A stretch of 23,764 nt of DNA from IMG/VR virus record IMGVR_UViG_3300043436_003052, positions 1-23,764 of that record. The stretch is one strand, 5' to 3'. The DNA comes from a virus. Shown one piece after another: positions 1-6,597 of this stretch. The stretch's first letter is position 1; every line of letters starts with the position of its first letter. A model generated the notes under the pieces. That model worked only from the letters and a program-made list of their open reading frames with translations, was not told the origin of the DNA and did no database searches. The position numbers and the translations under genes were made by a program.

Positions 1-139
1 AGCGCAGGAAAAGCGTGAAGTCGAAAATGAAATTAGGAATTTGTGCCGCGAATATGCGGAAGCTTGCCGTGTATGGAACTGGCAGCCGCACATGCTGCGT
101 CAGGCAGTCGAGTCCCGTCTGGGGAAAAAGGCCGCTTGA
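1..139 (+). CDS. 3' end of an unknown protein (partial)
   Basis: An open frame enters the window from the left with codons starting at base 2 and ends at TGA 137-139, giving 45 C-terminal residues. The peptide is charged and probably helical (it starts AQEKREVENEIRNLC and ends in SRLGKKAA). Its stop overlaps the -35 box of the promoter at 136, as expected for the end of an upstream transcription unit. No family is recognised. The alternative frame starting at base 15 is less likely because it has no ribosome binding site and an unusual composition. Confidence 0.55.
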   Translation, partial: AQEKREVENEIRNLCREYAEACRVWNWQPHMLRQAVESRLGKKAA

Positions 140-165
140 CATGTTAGGACGCCCCGCCCTACTTG
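136..165 (+). promoter_or_regulatory. Promoter with imperfect spacer palindrome (copy 1)
   Basis: TTGACA at 136-141 is a perfect -35 box. TACTTG at 160-165 sits in the -10 position with an 18-bp spacer (CTACTT if the spacer is 17). The spacer holds GGAC-N5-GCCC (147-159), a one-mismatch version of the GGGC-N5-GCCC palindrome found in the spacers of four other promoters in this window. It would drive the HTH gene at 200. Confidence 0.5.
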
Positions 166-199
166 GTGTGGCGATACCTATCGAACAATTGGAGTTATG

Positions 200-409
200 A
201 TGAAGCAGACAAAAGAAGATTTTGCGTTGGCGCGAAGTGCGCTGAACATGACAACTACGCAGTTGGCTAAGGCTTTGCGCATGGGGACTGGTTCAGATCG
301 CACAATTCGCCGCTACGAAAGTGGCGAATGCCCAGTGCCGGGACCAACGTCGGTCGCGGTCGAGGCCCTGCTGTCAGGGTTCAGGCCGGAGGGTTTTGAG
401 GAAAATTAA
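200..409 (+). CDS. Small helix-turn-helix DNA-binding protein (69 aa)
   Basis: This short protein has an XRE/Cro-like helix-turn-helix: a region around residues 16-40 reads MTTTQLAKALRMG, then DRTIRRYESGECPVPGP, the usual layout of small phage repressors in which the recognition helix is followed by RxYExG and a proline-rich turn. The ATG at 200 is chosen over the adjacent ATG at 197 because GGAG (191-194) then lies 5 rather than 2 bases upstream. It is the first gene after promoter copy 1, whose spacer carries an operator-like palindrome, so it may be an early transcriptional regulator of the phage. The fold assignment is by motif only. The target site is inferred. Confidence 0.7.
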   Translation: MKQTKEDFALARSALNMTTTQLAKALRMGTGSDRTIRRYESGECPVPGPTSVAVEALLSGFRPEGFEEN

Positions 410-432
410 CAACCACATTTAAGGAGCAACAA

Positions 433-519
433 ATGTTAAAAGTTTGGGATATGCCGCAATATTTGCGTGGCGAAAATCGCTTATTCTTTTCACCCAGCTT
501 ATTTAAAAATCTGACATGA
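433..519 (+). CDS. 28-aa small protein
   Basis: A short open frame begins with ATG directly after the strong ribosome binding site AAGGAGCAAC (421-430). It ends at TGA 517-519, which overlaps the next start (ATG 516) in the classic ATGA arrangement. The peptide is MLKVWDMPQYLRGENRLF followed by ten more residues. The ribosome binding site and the coupling to the next gene are the main support. No family is recognised. Confidence 0.5.
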   Translation: MLKVWDMPQYLRGENRLFFSPSLFKNLT

Positions 520-758
520 CCGTCATTTCGACCGACCACATAGAAACGGTCGAAGATCTGGTGACTGCAATGGCGAAGGCTATCAACCCTGCCGCTTTTT
601 CAGATGGCGGCTCAATGAAGGAAATAGCCCTTTGCCGTTTTGCAGCCAGACGGGCTTTGTCAGTAGTCGCGCCGATAATTGTGCGTGAGGCTTCTGCTTT
701 GGCCGGTGACAATAAAGAGATAGCCGCCAACATTATGCGGTTGAATGAAATTTTCTAA
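516..758 (+). CDS. Hypothetical protein (80 aa)
   Basis: A mostly helical, Ala-rich small protein with no recognisable domain. Its ATG overlaps the stop of the 28-aa gene before it by four bases (ATGA), so it is probably translated by coupling, and it has no good ribosome binding site of its own. It belongs to the run of small early phage genes between the HTH gene and gapR. An antisense frame over the same bases exists but has no start context or neighbours on that strand. Confidence 0.6.
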   Translation: MTVISTDHIETVEDLVTAMAKAINPAAFSDGGSMKEIALCRFAARRALSVVAPIIVREASALAGDNKEIAANIMRLNEIF

Positions 759-773
759 ATTTAAAGGATAGAT

Positions 774-1052
774 ATGACAGATGAAATGAACGCATTGGAT
801 GAGCAGGGGCTGGTTGATGCCGCTGCCAAAGCGCAAGGCTTTATGATGGAAGTTGCGCCAAATCCCGGCGATGCCCTTGGCGTCACAGCTATGCTGATGA
901 CAAACTTTCTTTCGACCGGACTAGTGTGCGGCATACTGGACGAAGGCTTCATCGACAAGATGATGGCGTCGATCCGCGAAGCCGTTAACGAATCAGTCGC
1001 AGCCATCCACGAAGGTATCGCAGCCGACGCTGTGACCGAAACAATTCAATAA
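774..1052 (+). CDS. Hypothetical protein (92 aa)
   Basis: A small acidic protein preceded by AAAGGATAGAT (762-772), a reasonable ribosome binding site. The middle part (about residues 34-60, starting DALGVTAMLMTNF) is hydrophobic and might form an amphipathic or membrane-touching helix, but there is no clear signal peptide. It sits 15 bases after the preceding gene and 12 before the next, in the same early operon. No family is recognised. Confidence 0.6.
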   Translation: MTDEMNALDEQGLVDAAAKAQGFMMEVAPNPGDALGVTAMLMTNFLSTGLVCGILDEGFIDKMMASIREAVNESVAAIHEGIAADAVTETIQ

Positions 1053-1064
1053 GAGGAAGTGAAT

Positions 1065-1253
1065 ATGAAGGATAAATACGTTTACCCACACGTTTCAGAC
1101 ACAGGCCCACGGCCCGGCATGGAACTTCGCGACTGGTTTGCTGGCATGGTTTTGCAGTCTGCCTGTCGCGAAAACAACGAGTGGGAGGCTGCGCGTCTGG
1201 CTTATGCTTACGCTGACGCAATGATTGAACAACGCAACAAGGAGCAAAACTAA
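1065..1253 (+). CDS. Conserved small phage protein (62 aa)
   Basis: The central pattern [14 protein letters not shown] followed by a C-terminal [11 protein letters not shown] matches, from memory, a small protein of unknown function common in phages and prophages (GMTLRDYFA...ADAML). The ATG at 1065 is preferred over the GTG at 1059 because AGAGGAAG (1051-1058) is then correctly spaced. Its TAA stop overlaps the ATG of gapR (TAATG, 1251-1255), so the two are translationally coupled. Function is unknown. Confidence 0.65.
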   Translation: MKDKYVYPHVSDTGPRPGMELRDWFAGMVLQSACRENNEWEAARLAYAYADAMIEQRNKEQN

Positions 1254-1489
1254 TGTCTTATGAAATTACAGCGGCGGAATTGCGCCAGTACATTGAGCGC
1301 ATTGAGCGTTTGGAAGAAGAGAAAAAGGGCACGGCTGAAGACATCAAGTGCGTCTACAGCGAAGCCAAGGGTCAGGGTTACGACACCAAGATCGTGAAGC
1401 AGATCATTCGCCTGCGCCGCATGGAAAAGGATGCGCGTGACGAAGAGGAAGCGGTTCTCGACACATACAAAAAGGCCCTTGGGCTTTAG
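1253..1489 (+). CDS. gapR: GapR-like DNA-binding protein (DUF2312 family)
   Basis: The whole 78-residue protein matches the DUF2312/GapR family: an N-terminal helix with [20 protein letters not shown], then [20 protein letters not shown], then [19 protein letters not shown]. In Caulobacter, GapR is an essential nucleoid-associated protein that binds overtwisted AT-rich DNA ahead of replication forks and helps topoisomerases. The length is close to cellular GapR. Its leader CAACAAGGAGCAA (1235-1247) is shared with other phage genes here. Encoded beside a resolvase and a primase-helicase, it probably serves phage DNA replication or competes with host GapR. The family call is firm, and the role in the phage is inferred. 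Confidence 0.88.
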   Translation: MSYEITAAELRQYIERIERLEEEKKGTAEDIKCVYSEAKGQGYDTKIVKQIIRLRRMEKDARDEEEAVLDTYKKALGL

Positions 1490-1499
1490 GAGATGGGCG

Positions 1500-1784
1500 A
1501 TGCGTGATACCAGCCGGATGTTTAATTTTCGCGATGTGTCCAACAGGCTTGGCATCCCGCAAAACAATAAGAACAATTGGGCTATAGGGCATATACTTTC
1601 GTCCGCAGCGCAAAAAAGGGGCATTCAAGTTGATCGCCCTTTAACTGAAAAAACTGACCCAAACCCCACCGTCAGTGCAAAGCACTGTATCGCGGCATAT
1701 CCCATGTACTTCTTTGATGAAGCATTGGTTATTGTCGGTGATTGGTGGGGTGAGGCGAAGGCTCAAGGGGATTTGTTTGAATGA
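1500..1784 (+). CDS. Hypothetical protein (94 aa) upstream of resolvase
   Basis: The ATG at 1500 follows TAGGAGATGG (ribosome binding site AGGAG at 1488-1492). The N-terminal half (MFNFRDVSNRLGIPQNNKN) resembles a small DNA-binding or structural segment, and the C-terminal part is rich in aromatics and ends DLFE. No family is recognised. The stop overlaps the resolvase ATG by four bases, so the two are coupled and may act together on DNA. A longer reading from 1431 lies inside gapR and has no ribosome binding site. Confidence 0.55.
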   Translation: MRDTSRMFNFRDVSNRLGIPQNNKNNWAIGHILSSAAQKRGIQVDRPLTEKTDPNPTVSAKHCIAAYPMYFFDEALVIVGDWWGEAKAQGDLFE

Positions 1785-2251
1785 TTATACTTGGAATAGA
1801 TCCCGGATTAAGTGGGGCGCTTGCGTTCTACGATACGGTCGAACAGTCTGTTGAGGTGATCGACATGCCGGTGTTGGAACTTGTCCGCAATGGCAAGAAG
1901 AAGCGGGAGGTCAGCGCTCAGGCGCTGGCCAACCACATCGCTGGCCGGAAGATCAATGGCGCTTTTCTGGAGCGCGTCAATGCGATGACCGGACAGGGCG
2001 TGACATCTGTTTTCAGCTTTGGCCGATCATTAGGGATTGTCGAGGGCATCCTTGCTGCATATGACATCCCGACAACGCTTGTAACGCCTCAGGCGTGGCA
2101 GAAGGCTGTCAATCAGCGCGCAGGTAAGGACGGGAGCCGTGAAAGAGCGATGCAGCTTTTTCCAGCGCAGGTCGAACTGTTCCAGCGCAAGAAGGACGAT
2201 GGCCGATCTGACGCTTCCCTCATAGCTTATTACGGAGCGAAAACGCTTTAA
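1781..2251 (+). CDS. RuvC-like Holliday junction resolvase
   Basis: A 156-residue RNase H-fold nuclease of the RuvC type, which cuts branched DNA such as Holliday junctions. Visible motifs are GIDPGLSGA at the N terminus with catalytic Asp7, FLERV with Glu64, and KKDDGRSDASLIAYYG near the C terminus supplying the acidic residues (Asp140/Asp144). The length matches phage and bacterial RuvC proteins. It would resolve recombination or replication intermediates before packaging. It is translationally coupled to the unknown gene at 1500 and lies just before the primase-helicase. Exact specificity (four-way junction versus other branches) cannot be read from sequence. Confidence 0.88.
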   Translation: MIILGIDPGLSGALAFYDTVEQSVEVIDMPVLELVRNGKKKREVSAQALANHIAGRKINGAFLERVNAMTGQGVTSVFSFGRSLGIVEGILAAYDIPTTLVTPQAWQKAVNQRAGKDGSRERAMQLFPAQVELFQRKKDDGRSDASLIAYYGAKTL

Positions 2252-2275
2252 TTATATATAGATCAGGGGCTGATA

Positions 2276-4402
2276 GTGGAAAATATTCAATTCGATTACG
2301 ATTTTGCAGGTCCTGCTGACTATGCCAAAATGTATCGCCAACTGGGCATTCAGGTCGTTCCGGCCAAGATGCCCCGCGAAGACAAGGCGTGGAAGCGCCC
2401 TGTCATCAAGTGGCGTGATTACGAAGATCACATTGCCGACGAAGGCACGTTCAACAATTGGTTTGGTGGGAGCGGTGAATTCCGCTCTCGCCCCAATATG
2501 GGAATTATCACAGGCGATGCGTCCGGTGGCATATTTGTCCTCGACATCGACCTGCACAACCATCCAAAGGCCAAGACGTGGCTGGATGACCTGATCGACA
2601 ACCATAACCGCAGCATGCCGATTAACGCGCCCACACAGCGCACTGGCGGCGGTGGCCTGCAATTGCTGTTCAAGGCCCCTGAAGGCTGGGTGTCGCCCAC
2701 CAACAAAACAAGCATGGGCGTGGACATTCGCGGTCAGGGTGGATTTGCCATGCTGCCGCCCAGCCAGCACGAAAGCGGTCATTCTTACGAATGGGTCAAG
2801 GGCTTTGAGCCATGGGCGATTGCAGTCCCAGAGGCTCCCATGTGGCTCATTGAGGCCATTGACGATCTGTTGGCGCAATACACCAAGGTCGAGCGCGGTG
2901 AGCGCACAGACAGCCCTGCGACAGCTACAGACGCCTTCGGGCAGATCGTGGATGGTCGCGAAGATTATATGACGCGCCTGATCTGGGCGCGGGTCGTGCA
3001 GATGTATCGCGACTGCCCGTTTATCAGCGATGCTGAGGCGGAGCGTGAAATGCGCGATGCATTCACGAAATACGACCAGAACGTCAAAAGCAGATTATTC
3101 GAGCCCGGAACACCAAACCACATCCTGTTGGAGCGCGAAGGGCGCGGTGCGTCCCTGTTCTTCCAGAAATGGAATATTGCCATGGGGCAATGGGACGGTC
3201 GCGTAAAGGAAGCGGCGGCTGTCCCCGCACCAGAAAAAAAGCCCGATACGGCTTTTCAGGAGCCGACAGGCGATGGCGGTGATGGCGCGCACACCTTAAC
3301 GCAGGCCGACATCGACGTTTACGAACGGTTGAGCATAAAGGACATCAAGGCGCTGCCCGATCCGAAGTATCTGGTCGAGGGCATCGTGATCGAAAATTCG
3401 CTGATGTTTATCTATGGGCCTCCGGGATGTGGCAAGACGTTCATCAGCCTTGGCATGGCGCTGTCCATTGCCGCTGGCTTGGACGAATGGTGGGGCCGCA
3501 AGATCAACAAGCATGGCCCCGTTGTGCTTTTGTCGAGCGAAGGTGTCGCGGATCTTAAATTCCGCATCATGGCGTGGGAAAAGGAAACGGGCATCAGCGT
3601 CGATGATATTCCGTTTTACCTGATCCGCCAGACCATCAACTTTATGGCCGAAGCGGACGTTGATAAGCTTCTGCGCACGGTGCTGGACATCACTAACCAG
3701 CTTGGGGAGCCTCCGGTCCTGATCAACGTCGATACGGTCAGCCGTGTGCTTCCCGGAGCGGACGAAAACCTCCAGAAGGATATGACGCTGTTTATATCCG
3801 CCTGTGACCGCGTCAGGGAGGTGTTTGGATCGACTGTGGCTGGTGTCCACCACACAAGCCGGAATGGCAACCTGCGTGGCTCTACGGTCTTTGACGGGGC
3901 TGGTGACGCTCTGCTGTCTATCACCCGCGAAGAGGGTGCGGACATTGGCGAGATGCTGGCCAAGAAGATTAAGTCTGCACCGGACGGCTGGAAGCAGAAT
4001 TTCCGCCTGAAGAAGATTGAGATCGGGGACATCAAAGGCTCGACCAGCCTGTATGCGGAGCCAACAGACGAAAGCGCTGGGGAGGAAGCCAAGACAGACT
4101 GGCCATCAAAGCTTATATGTCAGGAGATACTATACGCCATGCAAGAGGCTTGGACATCCAAGCGCCCATGGTCGAACCATTATCATGCGAAGCGCGATGG
4201 TCGATATGCCGTCACGATAATCGCAAGCCGCTGGGGTGTCGCGCCCCAGACGGCGGAGCAGATGTTGGAGGCATGGCTGGTCAATGAGGTGATTGAAGTC
4301 AGCACCGCTGACTACAAGACCAAGACCCGTGGCCTGAAGGTCCTGCGCACCCTTTATGACGAAGCAGCACCGCCAGCCAACGCAAATTGGTATGACGATT
4401 AA
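2276..4402 (+). CDS. Bifunctional primase-polymerase / RepA-type helicase
   Basis: A 708-residue replication protein with two parts. The N-terminal ~220 residues look like a prim-pol (AEP) domain: GIFVLDIDLHN carries the metal-binding Asp90/Asp92 pair, followed by RTGGGGLQLLFKAP and VDIRGQGGFAMLPPS, typical of this family. Residues ~350-590 form a RecA-like AAA_25/RepA-type ATPase with Walker A GPPGCGKT (381-388) and Walker B LINVDTVSR (Asp486). The C-terminal ~100 residues may hold a winged-helix-like segment. The fusion would synthesise primers and unwind DNA at phage forks. The GTG start at 2276 is supported by AGGGG at 2265-2269. No DNA polymerase gene lies in the window, so the main replicase is probably elsewhere or host-supplied. 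Confidence 0.88.
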   Translation: MENIQFDYDFAGPADYAKMYRQLGIQVVPAKMPREDKAWKRPVIKWRDYEDHIADEGTFNNWFGGSGEFRSRPNMGIITGDASGGIFVLDIDLHNHPKAKTWLDDLIDNHNRSMPINAPTQRTGGGGLQLLFKAPEGWVSPTNKTSMGVDIRGQGGFAMLPPSQHESGHSYEWVKGFEPWAIAVPEAPMWLIEAIDDLLAQYTKVERGERTDSPATATDAFGQIVDGREDYMTRLIWARVVQMYRDCPFISDAEAEREMRDAFTKYDQNVKSRLFEPGTPNHILLEREGRGASLFFQKWNIAMGQWDGRVKEAAAVPAPEKKPDTAFQEPTGDGGDGAHTLTQADIDVYERLSIKDIKALPDPKYLVEGIVIENSLMFIYGPPGCGKTFISLGMALSIAAGLDEWWGRKINKHGPVVLLSSEGVADLKFRIMAWEKETGISVDDIPFYLIRQTINFMAEADVDKLLRTVLDITNQLGEPPVLINVDTVSRVLPGADENLQKDMTLFISACDRVREVFGSTVAGVHHTSRNGNLRGSTVFDGAGDALLSITREEGADIGEMLAKKIKSAPDGWKQNFRLKKIEIGDIKGSTSLYAEPTDESAGEEAKTDWPSKLICQEILYAMQEAWTSKRPWSNHYHAKRDGRYAVTIIASRWGVAPQTAEQMLEAWLVNEVIEVSTADYKTKTRGLKVLRTLYDEAAPPANANWYDD

Positions 4403-4415
4403 GGAGGAGAGTGAA

Positions 4416-4625
4416 ATGAGCATCATTAATAAATTAACCGGACTGCACACCCGCAAAGATGTCGAGGAAATTGTAGAATTCAGTAAAAGTGAGGTCAAGC
4501 GCCTGCGAAAAGAGCTTTTTCTTGCCCAGCTTATGATTTCAAAGGCATATTTCCGCGACCCTAAGACAGGTCGCCTGTTAAAAAAGGGCGTTGTACCGAA
4601 AAATGAAAAAGGAATTAAGAAATGA
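4416..4625 (+). CDS. Hypothetical coiled-coil-like protein (69 aa)
   Basis: The ATG at 4416 follows the very strong ribosome binding site AAGGAGGAGAG (4401-4411). The protein is highly charged, with a helical segment (VEEIVEFSKSEVKRLRKEL) and a basic C terminus (KKGVVPKNEKGIKK). No family is recognised. Its TGA overlaps the ATG of the following secreted peptide by four bases. A longer reading from 4356 lies within the primase-helicase gene and is not needed. Confidence 0.6.
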   Translation: MSIINKLTGLHTRKDVEEIVEFSKSEVKRLRKELFLAQLMISKAYFRDPKTGRLLKKGVVPKNEKGIKK

Positions 4626-4804
4626 AAAAGTTAGTGATTGGATTTATGATTGGCTTGGCTGCAGGTGCAGCGGTTCCAGCGGCAGCGGCTGTGCTTGTTG
4701 GCGACACTGGTTACTTGTCTGGCTGGACTGTGACCAAGGACGGAGATGAGATTTGCTACATGCCGTTCGTCTGGACTGCAACCCGTGAGATCGAGTGCGA
4801 TTGA
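4622..4804 (+). CDS. Small exported protein with signal peptide (60 aa)
   Basis: The N terminus is a clear signal-peptide-like segment: MKK, then a hydrophobic Gly/Ala-rich stretch (about residues 4-24) ending in an Ala-rich AAAAV cleavage-like region. The mature part contains GYLSGWTVTKDGDEICY and WTATREIECD with two cysteines, which may form a periplasmic disulfide. From memory, similar 60-residue proteins (GYLMGW...DG..IC...WT..REIEC) recur in phages of Proteobacteria without known function. It starts by ATGA overlap with the preceding gene. Export to the host periplasm or inner membrane is inferred. Confidence 0.65.
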   Translation: MKKLVIGFMIGLAAGAAVPAAAAVLVGDTGYLSGWTVTKDGDEICYMPFVWTATREIECD

Positions 4805-4805
4805 C

Positions 4806-5003
4806 ATGACATTTGTAAGACCATCAACATATGGCTTGCACGAAATGGCGGTCGGGGAGTCCAAGGACTTTCCGGCCCCGACACCCAATGACAATAAAAG
4901 GATCGCCCGCAGGGCAAGCGCATTCGGTATCAAGCATGATCGCTGTTACCGCTGCAAAACGAACAAGAAAACGCGCATTACGACCATTACGCGCATTAGA
5001 TAG
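4806..5003 (+). CDS. Small basic protein, possible DNA-binding (65 aa)
   Basis: The ATG at 4806 lies one base after the previous stop (TGACATG). The protein has the pattern LHEMAVGESKDFPAP followed by KRIARRASAFGIKHD and a strongly basic tail with two cysteines and KTNKKTRITTITRIR. The order of a MxVGES turn, an Arg-rich helix (RRASAFG) and a basic strand matches a small phage protein family seen often in early regions, and a DNA-binding role is plausible. No assigned function is known to me. Confidence 0.55.
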   Translation: MTFVRPSTYGLHEMAVGESKDFPAPTPNDNKRIARRASAFGIKHDRCYRCKTNKKTRITTITRIR

Positions 5004-5016
5004 GGAGCAAGGGCAG

Positions 5017-5145
5017 ATGAACAGCAACACGCCGTTATTCATCATAATTATCGGGCTGCTTGGCCTGACGGGTTACCTAATCGCAACGCGCCCAGTCATT
5101 TCAGATGATGAACGCAGAAGCATGGAGGATGATTGGTGGGGATGA
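5017..5145 (+). CDS. Small membrane protein (42 aa)
   Basis: A single hydrophobic helix (about residues 6-23, PLFIIIIGLLGLTGYLIA) is followed by a short acidic tail ending EDDWWG. GGGAGCAAGGG (5003-5013) provides the ribosome binding site. The TGA overlaps the next ATG by four bases. This is a one-pass inner-membrane peptide by composition. It could affect the host membrane or superinfection, but nothing specific can be shown. It is among four small secreted or membrane peptides in the early genes here. Confidence 0.55.
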   Translation: MNSNTPLFIIIIGLLGLTGYLIATRPVISDDERRSMEDDWWG

Positions 5146-5309
5146 TTAAAGAACGCATTGAGGCGCTGCGCAAGCGCGAACAGGTATGCTGGGATATGGC
5201 GGAGGTGTTTCTGCATGCCAAGGACGCTCACGGCCTGCACGACATGGGCGTCGAGATCCAAGGCATCCAATGGGCCATCCGTGAATTAGAGCATTTATTG
5301 TGTAAATAA
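5142..5309 (+). CDS. Hypothetical protein (55 aa)
   Basis: This starts by ATGA overlap with the membrane peptide gene and ends at TAA 5307-5309. The peptide (MIKERIEALRKREQVCWDMA...) is helical and amphipathic, ending in IRELEHLLCK. No family is recognised. It is the last gene before promoter copy 2 at 5329. Coupling to the upstream start and absence of any competing gene are the main evidence. Confidence 0.5.
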   Translation: MIKERIEALRKREQVCWDMAEVFLHAKDAHGLHDMGVEIQGIQWAIRELEHLLCK

Positions 5310-5328
5310 ATCGCCACCCAAAAAAGTC

Positions 5329-5357
5329 TTGATATAATGGGCGGCCTGCCCTAGCAG
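5329..5357 (+). promoter_or_regulatory. Promoter with spacer palindrome (copy 2)
   Basis: TTGATA (5329-5334) and TAGCAG (5352-5357) are 17 bp apart, and the spacer contains GGGC-N5-GCCC (5339-5351). The leader continues TATCAACAAGC and then AAGGAGCAA (5374-5382) before the ATG at 5389. TATAAT also occurs at 5333-5338, but no good -35 lies upstream of it, so the shared architecture is the better reading. It drives the gene at 5389. Confidence 0.6.
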
Positions 5358-5388
5358 GAGGTATCAACAAGCAAAGGAGCAAACCAAA

Positions 5389-5796
5389 ATGGACGATACT
5401 CAGGCAACGGCGCTGAATTTGGCCGTTCAAATTCACCTTGGGCGCAGGCAAAATAAGCGATTATGCCCAAATTCCCTGCTACAGCCATTCCTTTGGGAGG
5501 CTCTGTGCCTTGCCATTGAGCAGACCGATGCATTTAAGCAAGAAATGAGCGATGTGCTGGAGCAGGCCGTCCCGTTTTTTGGCAGACCATCCAAAGGTCC
5601 GCGCTGGAAAATGGCAAAGACCCTTTCCGGTTACATCATCCCCAAGCCAGAACCCGATCCAATAACGGAAATGGAGAAGGTGTGGAGCGAATTGTCCGAA
5701 GGTGGCTACGATCTACATGATTTTCGCGCCGCACTGGAAGCCCGTGGGCTGGAGATACGGGAGAAGAGCGATGACCCTGCGCCAATTCCTGCATGA
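5389..5796 (+). CDS. Hypothetical protein (135 aa)
   Basis: First gene after promoter copy 2, with the ribosome binding site AAGGAGCAA. The N-terminal half looks helical (ATALNLAVQIHLGRRQNK), the middle carries a GRPSKGPRWKMAKTLSGYI segment, and the C-terminal half is acidic and helical (MEKVWSELSEGGYDLHDF). No domain is recognised. The 3' end overlaps a possible 25-aa gene in another frame. Function is unknown. Confidence 0.6.
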   Translation: MDDTQATALNLAVQIHLGRRQNKRLCPNSLLQPFLWEALCLAIEQTDAFKQEMSDVLEQAVPFFGRPSKGPRWKMAKTLSGYIIPKPEPDPITEMEKVWSELSEGGYDLHDFRAALEARGLEIREKSDDPAPIPA

Positions 5797-5848
5797 TAAT
5801 TTCGGCTGGGATATTTATGAATGGGCAGATGATGATATTCGATTTTAA
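5771..5848 (+). CDS. 25-aa small protein overlapping the preceding gene
   Basis: ATG at 5771 follows GGGAGAAGAGCG (5759-5770), an acceptable ribosome binding site inside the end of the preceding gene. It encodes MTLRQFLHDNFGWDIYEWAD plus five residues and stops at TAA 5846-5848, where the next gene's AAGGAGCAA ribosome binding site begins. The peptide has a protein-like mix of aromatic and acidic residues. Support is positional only. Confidence 0.35.
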   Translation: MTLRQFLHDNFGWDIYEWADDDIRF

Positions 5849-5859
5849 AGGAGCAAAAA

Positions 5860-6183
5860 ATGAAGGAAGTAAGGGGAAGAACGCAGGCGGATTATGACAT
5901 TATCCGCATGTGCAAATATATCACGGACGACAGGTTCATTGCCTCATATTTGGGCGCGGATCTGAAGCGCGTCGTTTATCTGCGTGAGCAAATGCTGAAG
6001 CTTGAGGCAAAACGGGCGAAAGCGGAAAAGCATCGCGACTTTCAGATCACATGGAACAATGACGCGGAGCGCAAGGCGGCTATCGATGCCAAGAACGGAT
6101 CGGCCAAGCTGCTGAAGGCGCTGGTGTCGTTTTCCGTAAACAGGCAGGCGCGGATCAATGAGGGGCAGCAGCCATGCAAATAA
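5860..6183 (+). CDS. Hypothetical protein (107 aa)
   Basis: The ribosome binding site AAGGAGCAA (5848-5856) precedes the ATG. The N-terminal half may contain a helix-turn-helix-like segment (ADYDIIRMCKYITDDRFIAS then YLGADLKRVVYLREQ), as in small phage DNA-binding proteins, followed by a long basic helix (LEAKRAKAEKHRD). The assignment is tentative and the function unknown. The following 51-aa gene starts inside its last codons, suggesting coupling. Confidence 0.55.
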   Translation: MKEVRGRTQADYDIIRMCKYITDDRFIASYLGADLKRVVYLREQMLKLEAKRAKAEKHRDFQITWNNDAERKAAIDAKNGSAKLLKALVSFSVNRQARINEGQQPCK

Positions 6184-6329
6184 AGGCGGTAGGCGCACTC
6201 ATGAAGGCAGGCAATTTCACCTTCAAGGAGGCTGCCCAGATCATGGCCAAGCTGGATGCGGATGGGCTGGCGATATACAAAAAGAAGACGCCCAAGCTAA
6301 CCCGCGCAACGATCCATAAGCCATCGTAA
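6174..6329 (+). CDS. Small basic protein (51 aa)
   Basis: The ATG at 6174 overlaps the end of the preceding gene (stop at 6183), and GGGGCAGCAG upstream gives a weak ribosome binding site. The sequence MQIKAVGALMKAGNFTFKEA followed by a Lys-rich tail (YKKKTPKLTRATIHKPS) is basic and could bind nucleic acid. It is the last gene before the 6334-6549 repeat array. No family is recognised. Confidence 0.45.
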   Translation: MQIKAVGALMKAGNFTFKEAAQIMAKLDADGLAIYKKKTPKLTRATIHKPS

Positions 6330-6333
6330 TGTT

Positions 6334-6549
6334 GGCGGAGGTAAGCAAAATCTACTTCCGCCAAATGGCGGAGGTAACCACAAATCTACTTCCGCTTACT
6401 TCCGCCTTTGGCGGTTTTCTGCGGCGGACGTAGGCGGAGGTAAGTGGCGGAGGTAAATTGGCGGAGGTAAGCCAAAGCCAAAAGCATTTACTTCCGCTTT
6501 TCAAGGATTCCGTAGGCGGAGGTAGGCGGAAGTAAATTTGGCGGAAGTA
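6334..6549. repeat. Array of 13 copies of GGCGGARGTA (iteron-like)
   Basis: Forward copies start at 6334, 6367, 6423 (GGCGGACGTA), 6433, 6446, 6460, 6515, 6525 and 6540. Reverse copies (TACTTCCGCC or TACTTCCGCT) start at 6353, 6387, 6397 and 6489. Three pairs abut exactly at 10-bp spacing: 6387/6397, 6423/6433 and 6515/6525. Several forward/reverse neighbours (6334/6353, 6367/6387, 6460/6489) can also pair as stem-loops in RNA or single-stranded DNA. Dense short repeats in both orientations in a noncoding gap beside replication genes fit an iteron-type origin or a multi-site regulator. Confidence 0.8.
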
Positions 6550-6572
6550 CCCTGATACTAAACGTATACAGA

Positions 6573-6597
6573 GGGTGGGCGTATACGCCATACACCC
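6573..6597. repeat. Nested inverted repeat with GGCGTATACGCC core
   Basis: A perfect 12-bp palindrome GGCGTATACGCC (6578-6589) is flanked by GGGTG (6573-6577) and CACCC (6593-6597). A second GTATAC lies just upstream at 6563-6568. It sits 24 bp after the last unit of the repeat array and may be a protein-binding site of the same origin or control region. Confidence 0.55.

Noticed and set aside
15-200. 61-residue plus-strand frame at the window start
   Set aside because: No ribosome binding site, unusual composition, and it overlaps a better partial frame ending at 139 and the promoter at 136.
2252-2878. 208-residue minus-strand frame opposite the primase-helicase
   Set aside because: It is a shadow of the strongly supported plus-strand gene, with no recognisable domain.
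6334-6549. CRISPR array
   Set aside because: Units are only 10 bp, occur in both orientations and have irregular 0-46 bp gaps, which does not fit CRISPR repeats and spacers.
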